This document shows, one piece after another, positions 24,711 to 32,129 of a stretch of DNA of 64,000 nt (its first letter is position 1; the number at the start of each line of letters is the position of its first letter). The notes below the pieces were generated by a model. That model had not been told where the DNA came from. It was given only the letters and a program-made list of their open reading frames with translations, and made no database searches. The position numbers and the translations under genes were made by a program. Source of the DNA: Plantactinospora mayteni (lineage in GTDB: Bacteria; Actinomycetota; Actinomycetes; Mycobacteriales; Micromonosporaceae); NCBI RefSeq assembly GCF_016862935.1, contig NZ_BONX01000053.1:1-64000 (forward strand). Direction: 5' to 3'.

Positions 24711-26051
24711 TCAGCTCCGTGTGCCGTGCGGGTCCCAGACGAACACGTCCTGTGCCTCGTTGCTGTCGGCGGGAACGAGGTTGGAGGCGGCGGACGTGAA
24801 CACGACGTGCCGGCCATCTCCGCTGACCTGGCCCGGCAGCACACTGCCGTTGCCCTGGACGCCTGCGGTGGAGACGCTGACCCGGATCGTGCGGTGGGTT
24901 CGACGATCGTGGAGGAACATGTCCAGATCCTGGTTGGTGTCGCCCCGGACCAGGTTCGTCGCGGGCGAACTGAACGCGACGTACTGACCGTCGGCGCTGA
25001 TGGACGGGCCGCGACCGGCCGCGTCGGCCTGGATGCCGCCGGACGACACGCTGACGAGGCGGGTGGTTCCGGCCCGGCGGTCCCGGACGAACACGTCCGG
25101 GAAGCCGTTGGTGTCGCCGGGCACCAGGTTGAGGGCGAAGGAGGTGAACGCCACGTACCGGCCGTCCGCGCTGATCGCCGGGCTGCGGCTGCCAAGCTCC
25201 GGTGCCGGCCCGACCGCCTCCGCCTCGTCGTCGGTGAGGCTGACCCGGCTCGTCACCCCGGTCCGCCGGTCGTGGACGAACACGTCCGGCGACTCGTTGG
25301 TGTCGCCGGGCACCAGGTTGGCGGCGTCCGACGAAAAGGCGACGAACCGGCCGTCCGCCGAGATCGCGGACTCCTGGCTCAACTGGTTGCCCTGCACACC
25401 GAGACTCGACACACTCACCCGGCTGGTGACTCCCCTTCGGAGGTCGCGGACGAAGACGTCCGCGGCGCCGTTCGTGTCGTCGGGGACCAGAGTGGACGCC
25501 CACGAGACGAAGGCGACGAACCGGCCGTCCGCGCTGATCCGCGCACCGCTGGCGCCGCCGTTGTCGGCCTGGAGACCGTCGGTGGAGACGCTGACGATCC
25601 GGGTGGTGCCGGTACGTCGGTCGTGGACGAACACATCCGGTTCGTCGTTCGTGTCGCCGGGGACGAGGTTCGACGCCCTGGAGGTGAACGCCACGAAGCG
25701 CCCATCGGTACTGAGGACGGGCTCCACGCTCCAGCCGTTGCCCTGGACTCCGTCGCTGGCGACGCTCACCCGCGTGGTGGTGCCGGCCGCGCGGTCCCGG
25801 ACGAACACGTCGGCGTCCTCGTTGGTGTCCCCGGACACGAGATTCGAGGCGTACGACGAGAAGGAGACGTACCGCCCGTCCCCGTTTGTCGCGCCGTCGA
25901 AGGCGAGGCTGTTCCCCTGCTCGCCAGTGCCGGAGACACTGACCCGGGTCGTCGTACCGCGACCCTCCGTCGAGGAGTCGAGGGTTCCGCCGGCTCCCAC
26001 GGGTGGCAGGGTCAACGTCGCCACCATGGCCAACGACAACGTGATGGTCAT
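24711..26051 (-). CDS. Secreted seven-repeat TolB-like propeller protein
   Basis: A 446-residue protein with a signal peptide (about 1-22). The rest is seven repeats of about 58 residues. Each has D-G-R-(F/Y)-V-A-F, then N-L-V-P-G-D-T-N, D-V-F-V-x-D-R-R-T-G and R-V-S-V-S. That is one beta-propeller blade per repeat, i.e. a seven-bladed TolB/WD40-like (PD40) propeller. The D-T-N-x-x-x-D loops resemble calcium-binding turns. No catalytic residues are apparent, so it is probably a binding or scaffold protein on the cell surface. The ATG at 26051 has GGAGG at 8 nt; the frame upstream to 26108 lacks a signal-like start and is rejected. Confidence 0.82.
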   Translation of the reverse strand: MTITLSLAMVATLTLPPVGAGGTLDSSTEGRGTTTRVSVSGTGEQGNSLAFDGATNGDGRYVSFSSYASNLVSGDTNEDADVFVRDRAAGTTTRVSVASDGVQGNGWSVEPVLSTDGRFVAFTSRASNLVPGDTNDEPDVFVHDRRTGTTRIVSVSTDGLQADNGGASGARISADGRFVAFVSWASTLVPDDTNGAADVFVRDLRRGVTSRVSVSSLGVQGNQLSQESAISADGRFVAFSSDAANLVPGDTNESPDVFVHDRRTGVTSRVSLTDDEAEAVGPAPELGSRSPAISADGRYVAFTSFALNLVPGDTNGFPDVFVRDRRAGTTRLVSVSSGGIQADAAGRGPSISADGQYVAFSSPATNLVRGDTNQDLDMFLHDRRTHRTIRVSVSTAGVQGNGSVLPGQVSGDGRHVVFTSAASNLVPADSNEAQDVFVWDPHGTRS

Positions 26052-26257
26052 CGGGGCTTCACCTCCAGTCGATCCGTCCACGTTCCCGCGAGCGGATCGC
26101 CCGGGCAAGACTGACTGACTGGCCGCACAGACATTCAGTTGACGCCAAATGAAGTCCCCGCAGACCCGCCACTGTGGTCCAGTTGGGTCAATCGGACCGG
26201 ATGGTCACCTGGTGGGCGTACGAGTTTCCGCTGCTCGCCGTGCTGGCCCGGGCCCGT

Positions 26258-26528
26258 ACGCCGCCAGCGTATGTGGTCACGCTTCGGCTCACAGATCGGG
26301 CTGACGCCCAAACGCGCCGCCATGCTGGTCCGCTTCGACCACGCCGTGCACCGCCTGGTCCGAGGAGACAGCCCTGCCCGGGTGGCAGCGGACGGCGGCT
26401 ATGCCGATCAGTCCCACCTGTACAGCGAGGTCCGCGCGTTCACCGGGACAACCCCCAGCGCCGCCGCGAGCGAGCCATGGTTGGCCGTCGACGACAGAGC
26501 CTGGCCAGCAGACGCCGACGCGGCCTGA
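26258..26528 (+). pseudogene. 5'-truncated AraC regulator remnant
   Basis: About 90 codons match the C-terminal AraC HTH of the intact regulator at 28082-28930. The match begins at R-R-Q-R-M-W-S-R-F (intact copy R-R-R-L-W-S-R-F) and continues through the shared S-Q-I-G-L-T-P-K-R-A-A and D-Q-S-H-L to the stop. The N-terminal 190 residues and first HTH helix are absent; upstream bases in this frame show no similarity. It cannot encode a working regulator. It sits beyond the 3' end of the MFS gene, while the intact paralogue lies at its 5' end. Confidence 0.75.
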
Positions 26529-26571
26529 CCGGCCGGCACCATGAGCGGCCGTCGGCACCGCCGTACCACCC

Positions 26572-28026
26572 TCACCGCCGTTTGCGTGGCAGAGCGCTGA
26601 GGAGGGGCGGGGACTCCCAGGCGGGTTCCCCGCGACCCTGCCAGCGTTCCAGGTCCGGCGTCTCCAGGCGTGGCCGGCCCGACAGGTACAGCGCGGATGC
26701 GCCGACGAGCCCGACGGCGGCGATGCCGAGACAGATCCAGAGCGCGTCGCGGGTACCGGAGGTCTGGTCGTTGCCGAGGGTTCCGGCGAGGAACACCAGG
26801 ATCGGGGCGGTCAGGAACGCGGTCACGGCCCGCAGCAGCTCGATCAGGGCGAAGACCCGTTGCAGCATTCTCGCCCGCAGGGACAGGCCGGCCAGGAACA
26901 GGGCCGGCGAGACCGCCGCCGCCACGCCCAGCCCGAGCAGGCCGGTGACCGCCGCGAGGGTGGGACCGACCGCCGGGAGTGCGGCCAGCAGCAACGCCGC
27001 GGACGCCACCACCATCAGCAGTCCGCCGGCGGTCAGTACCGGGGTGAACCGGGTCCGGAACAATGCCGCGAAGAGTCCGGCGATCGCGATGGCGGCGACG
27101 AACTCGGGGAGGAAGATGAGCGCCGTGGTGGTGGGTGTGCTGGCGGTACGGAGCACCGCCAGGAGCAGTTCCATCGCGCCGAAGGCGGCGGCACTGGTGG
27201 TGAGGGCGGCGAAGATCCCGGCCAGCGGGACCGAGGTGGCGAGCGCCTTCACCGGTACGAGCGGGTTGTGCAGCCGGTACTCGTAGACCACCAGGAACGC
27301 GATCAGGGCGACTCCGGTGACGAGGGGGACCACCGACTGCACGTCGGCGCGCATGCTGGCGAGCAGTTGGCCCGCGCCGTAGAAGGACGCGCCGCAGCCG
27401 GTGACGCCCAGCACCAGCGCGACGATGTCCCAGGGCGCGCTGGGGTCCTGGGGCGGGGTGTCGCGGAACGTGAGTACGGAGAAGAGCAGCGCCAGTCCGG
27501 CCACCGCCGCGACGCCCCAGAACAGCAGTCGCCAGCCACCCGCGGCAGCCTGTAGCGCGCCGATGGTCGGGCCGATGGCCACGGCGCCGAAGATGCACAG
27601 GTTCAGGATTCCGGCGCTGATCGGCATCTTGGCCGCCGGCCAGGAGATGACCAGCGGGGGTAGCGCGGCGATCAGCATCAGGCTGGTCAGCAGCCCCTGG
27701 GCGATGAAGGCCGTGATGAAGACCGGCGCGTTCGGGGCCCAGGCGGCGAGTACGGACGCGACGAAGAAGCAGACCTCGTAGCCGAGGAGCATTCGTCGCG
27801 GCGGGAGGTGCAGGGCGAACTGCGCGGCCAGCAGGGTGCCGACGGCGTACGCCCCGGCGGAGAGGCTGGCGACGACCAGCAGCGCGGGGCGGGAGATGCC
27901 GAGGCTCGCGGAGATGAGTTCCCCGAGCGGAAGGACTGCCACCGTCAGGACCAGGTACGGGACCAGGGAACAGACGACGAGGGCGACCGCCCCCGGATAA
28001 CTGTCTGCGAGAGGTCCCTGGCGCAC
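26572..28026 (-). CDS. MFS drug-exporter-like protein
   Basis: A 484-residue transporter with 14 predicted helices, as in DHA2-type multidrug exporters (EmrB/QacA-like). The first helices read LVPYLVLTVAVLPLGELI and the loop 2-3 motif is diverged (LHLPPRRMLLGYE). Motif C in helix 5 is G-P-T-I-G-A rather than a full G-x8-G-x3-G-P-x2-G-G, so the export signature is weak. The start is a GTG at 28026 with a poor RBS. It is divergent to the AraC regulator, with an inverted repeat in the 55-nt gap, so AraC control is likely. The substrate is unknown. Confidence 0.85.
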   Translation of the reverse strand: MRQGPLADSYPGAVALVVCSLVPYLVLTVAVLPLGELISASLGISRPALLVVASLSAGAYAVGTLLAAQFALHLPPRRMLLGYEVCFFVASVLAAWAPNAPVFITAFIAQGLLTSLMLIAALPPLVISWPAAKMPISAGILNLCIFGAVAIGPTIGALQAAAGGWRLLFWGVAAVAGLALLFSVLTFRDTPPQDPSAPWDIVALVLGVTGCGASFYGAGQLLASMRADVQSVVPLVTGVALIAFLVVYEYRLHNPLVPVKALATSVPLAGIFAALTTSAAAFGAMELLLAVLRTASTPTTTALIFLPEFVAAIAIAGLFAALFRTRFTPVLTAGGLLMVVASAALLLAALPAVGPTLAAVTGLLGLGVAAAVSPALFLAGLSLRARMLQRVFALIELLRAVTAFLTAPILVFLAGTLGNDQTSGTRDALWICLGIAAVGLVGASALYLSGRPRLETPDLERWQGRGEPAWESPPLLSALPRKRR

Positions 28027-28035
28027 CTGCGCGCC

Positions 28036-28058
28036 TTACCCACGGTAGCCCTGGGTAA
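28036..28058. promoter_or_regulatory. TTACCC/GGGTAA dyad between MFS and AraC genes
   Basis: TTACCC (28036-28041) and GGGTAA (28053-28058) are exact inverted repeats 11 nt apart in the divergent gap. This is a plausible AraC-regulator or repressor site acting on both genes. Confidence 0.4.
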
Positions 28059-28081
28059 ACCGAGGCTCGTAACATGGCAGT

Positions 28082-28930
28082 ATGCGACCTGTCGGGCGGG
28101 TTCGTGTCGCTGGGACCGTGGTGGACATCGCGGTCCCGGCAGGTTCGGGCCCGATGGCCGGAGTCAGCATGGCCGGCTTTCGCGGTCGAGCCGAGGATTC
28201 GGTCGAGCTTCGGATGGTTCCGTACCCCGCGATCACGATGTTCATCGACTTCGGCGACGCGCTGCTCGTCGACGACGCCAGTGGTACGCGGAAGCGAGGC
28301 GGTGTCATCGTCGGCCCCGGCCTGGGCAGCGTTCGAGGGAGCGGGCGCGATGTCGACCTTCTACAGGTACGGCTCTCGCCGGTGGTCGCGCACGCGGTGC
28401 TGGGTGCCTCGTTCGAGTTAGCCGCGACCGTGGTCGCCCTCGAGGATCTGTGGGGCCGTGACGCCGAGCGAATGCGGGAGCAAGTTCGCGCTGCCGGGTC
28501 GTGGGACGACCGGTTCGCGGTCATGACGGCCGCGCTCGCGCGGCGGCGTGCGGCGGGCCGGGCGGTGGATCCGGAGGTCGCCTTCATCTGGCGGCAGATG
28601 ATGACGAGCCGGGGGCGGGTTCGGGTCGAGCGACTGGCGGCCGAGGTGGGATGGAGCCGTAGGCGGTTGTGGTCCCGATTCCGGTCCCAGATCGGTCTTA
28701 CCCCAAAGCGCGCCGCGACGCTGGTCCGGTTCGACCACGTGGCGCACCGCCTCGCCGCCGGGCACAGCGCCGCCCTGGTGGCGGCGGAGGGTGGCTTTGT
28801 CGATCAGTCCCACCTGTGTCGGGATGTCATGGCCTTTGCCGGGATGACACCCGCAGCCGTGGCGGCCGCGCCGTGGCTCGCGTTCGACGACGTCGCGTGG
28901 CCGGCGCGGGAGCGGGCGCTCGGGGTGTGA
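28082..28930 (+). CDS. AraC family regulator
   Basis: A 282-residue regulator. The N-terminal 160 residues form a beta-rich sensor domain (M-F-I-D-F-G-D-A-L-L-V-D-D), and the C-terminal AraC HTH (about 180-270) has two HTH units: V-E-R-L-A-A-E-V-G-W-S-R-R-R-L and A-L-V-A-A-E-G-G-F-V-D-Q-S-H-L. It is divergent to the MFS exporter and probably activates it in response to a small molecule. The ATG at 28082 has no clear RBS. A truncated paralogue of its C-terminus lies on the other side of the MFS gene, evidence of an old local duplication. Confidence 0.87.
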   Translation: MRPVGRVRVAGTVVDIAVPAGSGPMAGVSMAGFRGRAEDSVELRMVPYPAITMFIDFGDALLVDDASGTRKRGGVIVGPGLGSVRGSGRDVDLLQVRLSPVVAHAVLGASFELAATVVALEDLWGRDAERMREQVRAAGSWDDRFAVMTAALARRRAAGRAVDPEVAFIWRQMMTSRGRVRVERLAAEVGWSRRRLWSRFRSQIGLTPKRAATLVRFDHVAHRLAAGHSAALVAAEGGFVDQSHLCRDVMAFAGMTPAAVAAAPWLAFDDVAWPARERALGV

Positions 28931-28932
28931 CT

Positions 28933-28971
28933 GCGGGCCGGCGTTGTCGCGTGCCCGAAAGGACGGCCCGC
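28933..28971. terminator. Weak hairpin after AraC gene
   Basis: GCGGGCCG (28933-28940) pairs with CGGCCCGC (28964-28971) across a 23-nt loop, directly after the AraC stop. It is a possible terminator. A 20-bp near-exact direct repeat based on CCAGGCA(G/C)TGAACTACCC follows at 28982-29022. Confidence 0.4.
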
Positions 28972-29071
28972 CGCTACCCGCCCAGGCAGTGAACTACCCG
29001 ACCAGGCACTGAACTACCCGACCACGGACTGGACACGAGACCATAGCCGACCACCCCGGCGTGCACGATGT

Positions 29072-29085
29072 GGATAACGTTACCC
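29072..29085. promoter_or_regulatory. Orphan AACGTT palindrome
   Basis: GGATAACGTTACCC, centred on TAACGTTA, resembles the other AACGTT sites of this locus but sits between the 3' ends of AraC and LacI genes, with no gene to control. It may be a left-over of a lost promoter or an auxiliary looping site. Confidence 0.35.
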
Positions 29086-29124
29086 GTGGTCGACTCGGAT
29101 GCGGGAGATGTCCGGGGACGGCAG

Positions 29125-30171
29125 TTAGGGCGCGGGTGGCGGGGCGGTGGTGTGCCGGGTGACGAGGGTGGGGGAGAGCCTCACCTGCGCGGCGGGCCGC
29201 TGCCGGTCGACGATGCGGTCGAGCAGCAGTCGGGCGGCGTTGGCGCCGATCTGGTGACCGGCCTGGTCGACGCTGGTCAGGGAGATGGGGCGGAAGGCGG
29301 CGAAGGTGGTGTTGTCGTACCCGGCGACGGAGATGTCCTCGGGCACCCGCAGACCGGCCTCGGCGATGGCGTCGAGGGCGCCCATGGCGACGATGTCCGC
29401 GCCGGCGAAGATGGCGGTCGGCCGGACCGGCCGGGCGAGTAGTTGTTGGGCGCCGAGATAGCCGCCGTCCTGGGTGTAGGTGGTGGAGGCGATGTCGATC
29501 TCGTCCGCGAGACCCCGGGCCCGCATCGCCTGTTGGTAGCCCGCGGCGCGGATGGCGTTGGGCATCTCGGCGAGGCAGTCCCGGTCGGTCTCGTGGTGCT
29601 CGATGTGCGCGATCCGGGTGTGGCCGAGGTCGGCGAGATGATCCACGACCAGCGCGGCGCCGGCGAAATCGTCGTCGGCGACGCTGTCGTAGGCCCGCGA
29701 CCGGCCGTGTCGACCGACGACGACGGTGGGCACGGTCGCGGCGACGTGGTCGAGGTGGGCGCGCGTCGAGATCGGTGCGATGAGGATCAGGCCGTCCATG
29801 CTGCGGTCGATCATGGCGTGGGTGACCTTGGCCTCGGCCTCCCGGCCGTTGCAGCCCGGCCCGAGCAGGACCTGGTAGTCGGTGTCGGCGAGGTGGTCGG
29901 TGAGCCCGTCGAGGATCTCGGCGAAGAACGGGTTGCGGATGTTGGGCAGCATCACGCCGATGGTGTAGGTCTGGCCGCGCATGCCCCGCGCGGCGGCGTT
30001 GGGCCGGTAGCCGAGTTCGGCGATCGCCTGCCGCACCCGGTCCCGCATCTTCGGGCTGACGCCGTACGCGTTGCGTAGCACCTTCGACACTGCGGTCGTG
30101 GAGACCTGGGCGTGTTGGGCGACGTCGACGATGGTGATCCGCCGGGGTGGCGGCGCTACGGGGGTATCCAT
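29125..30171 (-). CDS. LacI family regulator of the rhamnoside locus
   Basis: A 348-residue repressor. The N-terminal LacI HTH reads I-T-I-V-D-V-A-Q-H-A-Q-V-S-T-T-A-V-S-K-V-L, with hinge R-P-N-A-A-A-R-G-M-R. A periplasmic-binding-type sugar domain follows (about 65-345) with IGVMLPNIRNPFFAEILDG and V-P-E-D-I-S-V-A-G-Y-D-N-T. The ATG at 30171 follows GGGAGG. It is divergent to the transporter operon; AACGTT-centred palindromes lie at 30201, 30301 and 30366 in the shared region, so autoregulation and control of the operon are both expected. The inducer is probably a rhamnoside or its product. The longer frame beyond 30171 runs into the operon region and is spurious. Confidence 0.92.
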   Translation of the reverse strand: MDTPVAPPPRRITIVDVAQHAQVSTTAVSKVLRNAYGVSPKMRDRVRQAIAELGYRPNAAARGMRGQTYTIGVMLPNIRNPFFAEILDGLTDHLADTDYQVLLGPGCNGREAEAKVTHAMIDRSMDGLILIAPISTRAHLDHVAATVPTVVVGRHGRSRAYDSVADDDFAGAALVVDHLADLGHTRIAHIEHHETDRDCLAEMPNAIRAAGYQQAMRARGLADEIDIASTTYTQDGGYLGAQQLLARPVRPTAIFAGADIVAMGALDAIAEAGLRVPEDISVAGYDNTTFAAFRPISLTSVDQAGHQIGANAARLLLDRIVDRQRPAAQVRLSPTLVTRHTTAPPPAP

Positions 30172-30200
30172 CCGGGGGGCCTCCCGGGCAACCAGGGGTG

Positions 30201-30212
30201 GGGAACGTTGCC
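30201..30212. promoter_or_regulatory. LacI operator O1, GGnAACGTTnCC
   Basis: GGGAACGTTGCC lies 30 nt upstream of the lacI start codon, positioned to repress the regulator's own transcription. Confidence 0.6.
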
Positions 30213-30256
30213 TGGGGAGTTTAATCGGTTCATCTCCCGGCCGACAGGCCGGCCTC

Positions 30257-30314
30257 TTGACGTCAAACTCGTGAACTTCTAGGGTCAGGCGCAACATCTT
30301 GGAAAACGTTGCCC
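30257..30314 (+). promoter_or_regulatory. Operon promoter with LacI operator O2
   Basis: -35 TTGACG (30257-30262) and -10 TAGGGT (30280-30285) are 17 nt apart. GGAAAACGTTGCCC (30301-30314) starts about 10 nt past the predicted transcription start. A promoter followed at once by an operator is the classical layout for LacI-family repression of the rhamnoside transport operon. Confidence 0.68.
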
Positions 30315-30365
30315 ACTCACTCTCCGTGTTGTCGTGCTGTAGAAGCCCTCGGTACGGCGCCCCGG

Positions 30366-30380
30366 ATGAAACGTTCCAAG
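30366..30380 (+). promoter_or_regulatory. LacI operator O3 near first permease gene
   Basis: ATGAAACGTTCCAAG has the same AACGTT core (30370-30375), 65 nt from O2, 166 nt from O1 and 17 nt before the permease ATG. Three sites would allow looping. Confidence 0.5.
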
Positions 30381-30396
30381 GAAGTAGATCCAACGG

Positions 30397-31311
30397 ATGA
30401 CAACTATCCCGAAAAGACATAACCGGGAACGCCGCCTGGGCTCGGGCAGCATCCCCCCGTGGTGGTTCGCGGCGCCGGCGATGCTGCTGTTCGCCTTCGT
30501 GGTCCTGATCCCGAGCGCCCGTGGCATCTACTACGCCTTCACCGACTGGGACGGCCTGAGCCCGGACTTCTCCTGGGTCGGGTTCGGCAACTTCACCGAC
30601 ATGGTCGGCGACCCGAACGCCCGGCAGGCGGTCTGGCACACCCTCGTCCTCGCGGTGGCGATCACGATCATCCAGAACGGGTTCGGGCTGCTGCTCGCGC
30701 TCGGCGTCAACACGATGATCAAATCGCGGAACGTGCTGCGGGTGCTCCTGTTCGCCCCCGCGGTGATCACCCCGATCGTGACCGCCTACCTGTGGCGCAA
30801 CCTGCTGGGACCGGACGGCGCGGTGAACAGCCTGCTCGGCGCGGTCGGGCTCGAATCGTGGCGGCAGGACTGGCTGGGCGACCCGCAACTCGCGCTGTGG
30901 GCGATCGTCGGCGTGATCGTGTGGCAGTTCGCCGGCTACTCGATGGTGATCTTCCTGGCCGGGCTTCAGTCGGTGCCGAGGGAGATCTACGAGGCCGCCG
31001 CGATCGACGGCACCGGACCGGTACGCCGGTTCTGGTGGGTGGTCCGACCGCTGCTCGCCCCGGCGTTCACGATCAACCTGATGCTCTCCATCATCGGCGG
31101 GATCAAGCTGTTCGACCAGGTGTACGCGCTGACCGGGGGCGGCCCCGGGCACGCCACCGACACGATCTCGACGCTGATCTACAAGGACGCGTTCACCCTC
31201 GGCGAGTTCGGCTACAGCATCGCCCTCGCGGTCGTGCTGACGATCATCGTCGCGGTCGCCTCGACCAGCCAGTATTTCGTGCTGTCCCGCAACGAGAGGG
31301 CGGCGTCGTGA
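30397..31311 (+). CDS. ABC sugar permease (MalF/UgpA type)
   Basis: A 304-residue CUT1-type importer permease with six predicted helices after a basic cytoplasmic start. The EAA loop, which docks the ATPase, reads E-A-A-A-I-D-G-T-G-P-V-R-R-F near residue 206. First gene of an operon: permease, permease, rhamnosidase, binding protein. Its stop overlaps the next start by 4 nt. No ATPase gene is in the operon, so it should use a shared MsiK-like ATPase. The RBS is weak (AGGAAG about 17 nt upstream), which may lower expression relative to the binding protein. The likely substrate is a rhamnose-containing oligosaccharide or glycoside. Confidence 0.92.
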   Translation: MTTIPKRHNRERRLGSGSIPPWWFAAPAMLLFAFVVLIPSARGIYYAFTDWDGLSPDFSWVGFGNFTDMVGDPNARQAVWHTLVLAVAITIIQNGFGLLLALGVNTMIKSRNVLRVLLFAPAVITPIVTAYLWRNLLGPDGAVNSLLGAVGLESWRQDWLGDPQLALWAIVGVIVWQFAGYSMVIFLAGLQSVPREIYEAAAIDGTGPVRRFWWVVRPLLAPAFTINLMLSIIGGIKLFDQVYALTGGGPGHATDTISTLIYKDAFTLGEFGYSIALAVVLTIIVAVASTSQYFVLSRNERAAS

Positions 31312-32129
31312 ACCGCTACCGCTGGCGCACCTTCGTCCTGGAGCTGGTGATGATCGCGGTCGCGCTGGTCGTCGCCTTCCCGGTGTACGTGCTGGTCAAC
31401 CTGGCGATCCGGCCAACCTCCGACACCTCGTCGCCGATCCGGCCGACCACCAGCCCCACCCTGGACAACCTCACCCAGGCGTGGCAGGAGGGCGGGCTCG
31501 GCGGCGCGCTGGCCAACAGCGTACTGGTGACCACCGCCAGCGTACTGATCGTGCTCGCGGTCTCCTCGCTGGCCGCGTACCCGCTGGCCCGGGCGACCGC
31601 CAGGTGGTCACGGGGGATGTTCCTACTGATCCTGCTGGGGCTGATCCTGCCGTTCCAACTCGCCGCGCTGCCGCTCTACCAGACGATGCGCGACCTCGGC
31701 CTGCTCGGCAGCGTCTGGGCGCTGGTCCTGTTCTACGCCGGGCTCCAGGTGCCGTTCACCACGTTCCTCTACGTCGGCTTTATGCGGGCGCTGCCCCGCG
31801 ACTTCGAGGACGCCGCGCTGATCGACGGCTGCCGGCCGCTGGAGGTCTTCCGGTACGTCGTCTTCCCGATGCTCAAGCCGATCACGGTGACCGCCCTGGT
31901 GCTCAACGCGATCGCGGTGTGGAACGACTTCTTCACCCCGCTGCTCTACCTGTCCGGCAGCGACCAGCAGACCGTACCCGTGGCGTTGGCCGGCTTCGTC
32001 GGCCAGTTCGTCTCGGACTGGAACCTCATCTTCGCCGCGCTCGTGATCAGCGTCGTGCCGATCCTGGCCGTCTACTTCGCGCTGCAACGCAGCATCATCA
32101 ACGGATTCGCCGGAGGGCTGAAGGGATGA
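31308..32129 (+). CDS. ABC sugar permease (MalG/UgpE type)
   Basis: A 273-residue second permease with six predicted helices. The EAA loop is E-D-A-A-L-I-D-G-C-R-P-L-E-V-F around residue 165. The GTG start overlaps the first permease stop (GTGA), and its own stop overlaps the GH78 start (ATGA), so the three genes are translationally coupled. It forms the membrane channel with the upstream permease. The last residues (GFAGGLKG) match the usual MalG-type ending. Confidence 0.93.
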   Translation: MNRYRWRTFVLELVMIAVALVVAFPVYVLVNLAIRPTSDTSSPIRPTTSPTLDNLTQAWQEGGLGGALANSVLVTTASVLIVLAVSSLAAYPLARATARWSRGMFLLILLGLILPFQLAALPLYQTMRDLGLLGSVWALVLFYAGLQVPFTTFLYVGFMRALPRDFEDAALIDGCRPLEVFRYVVFPMLKPITVTALVLNAIAVWNDFFTPLLYLSGSDQQTVPVALAGFVGQFVSDWNLIFAALVISVVPILAVYFALQRSIINGFAGGLKG

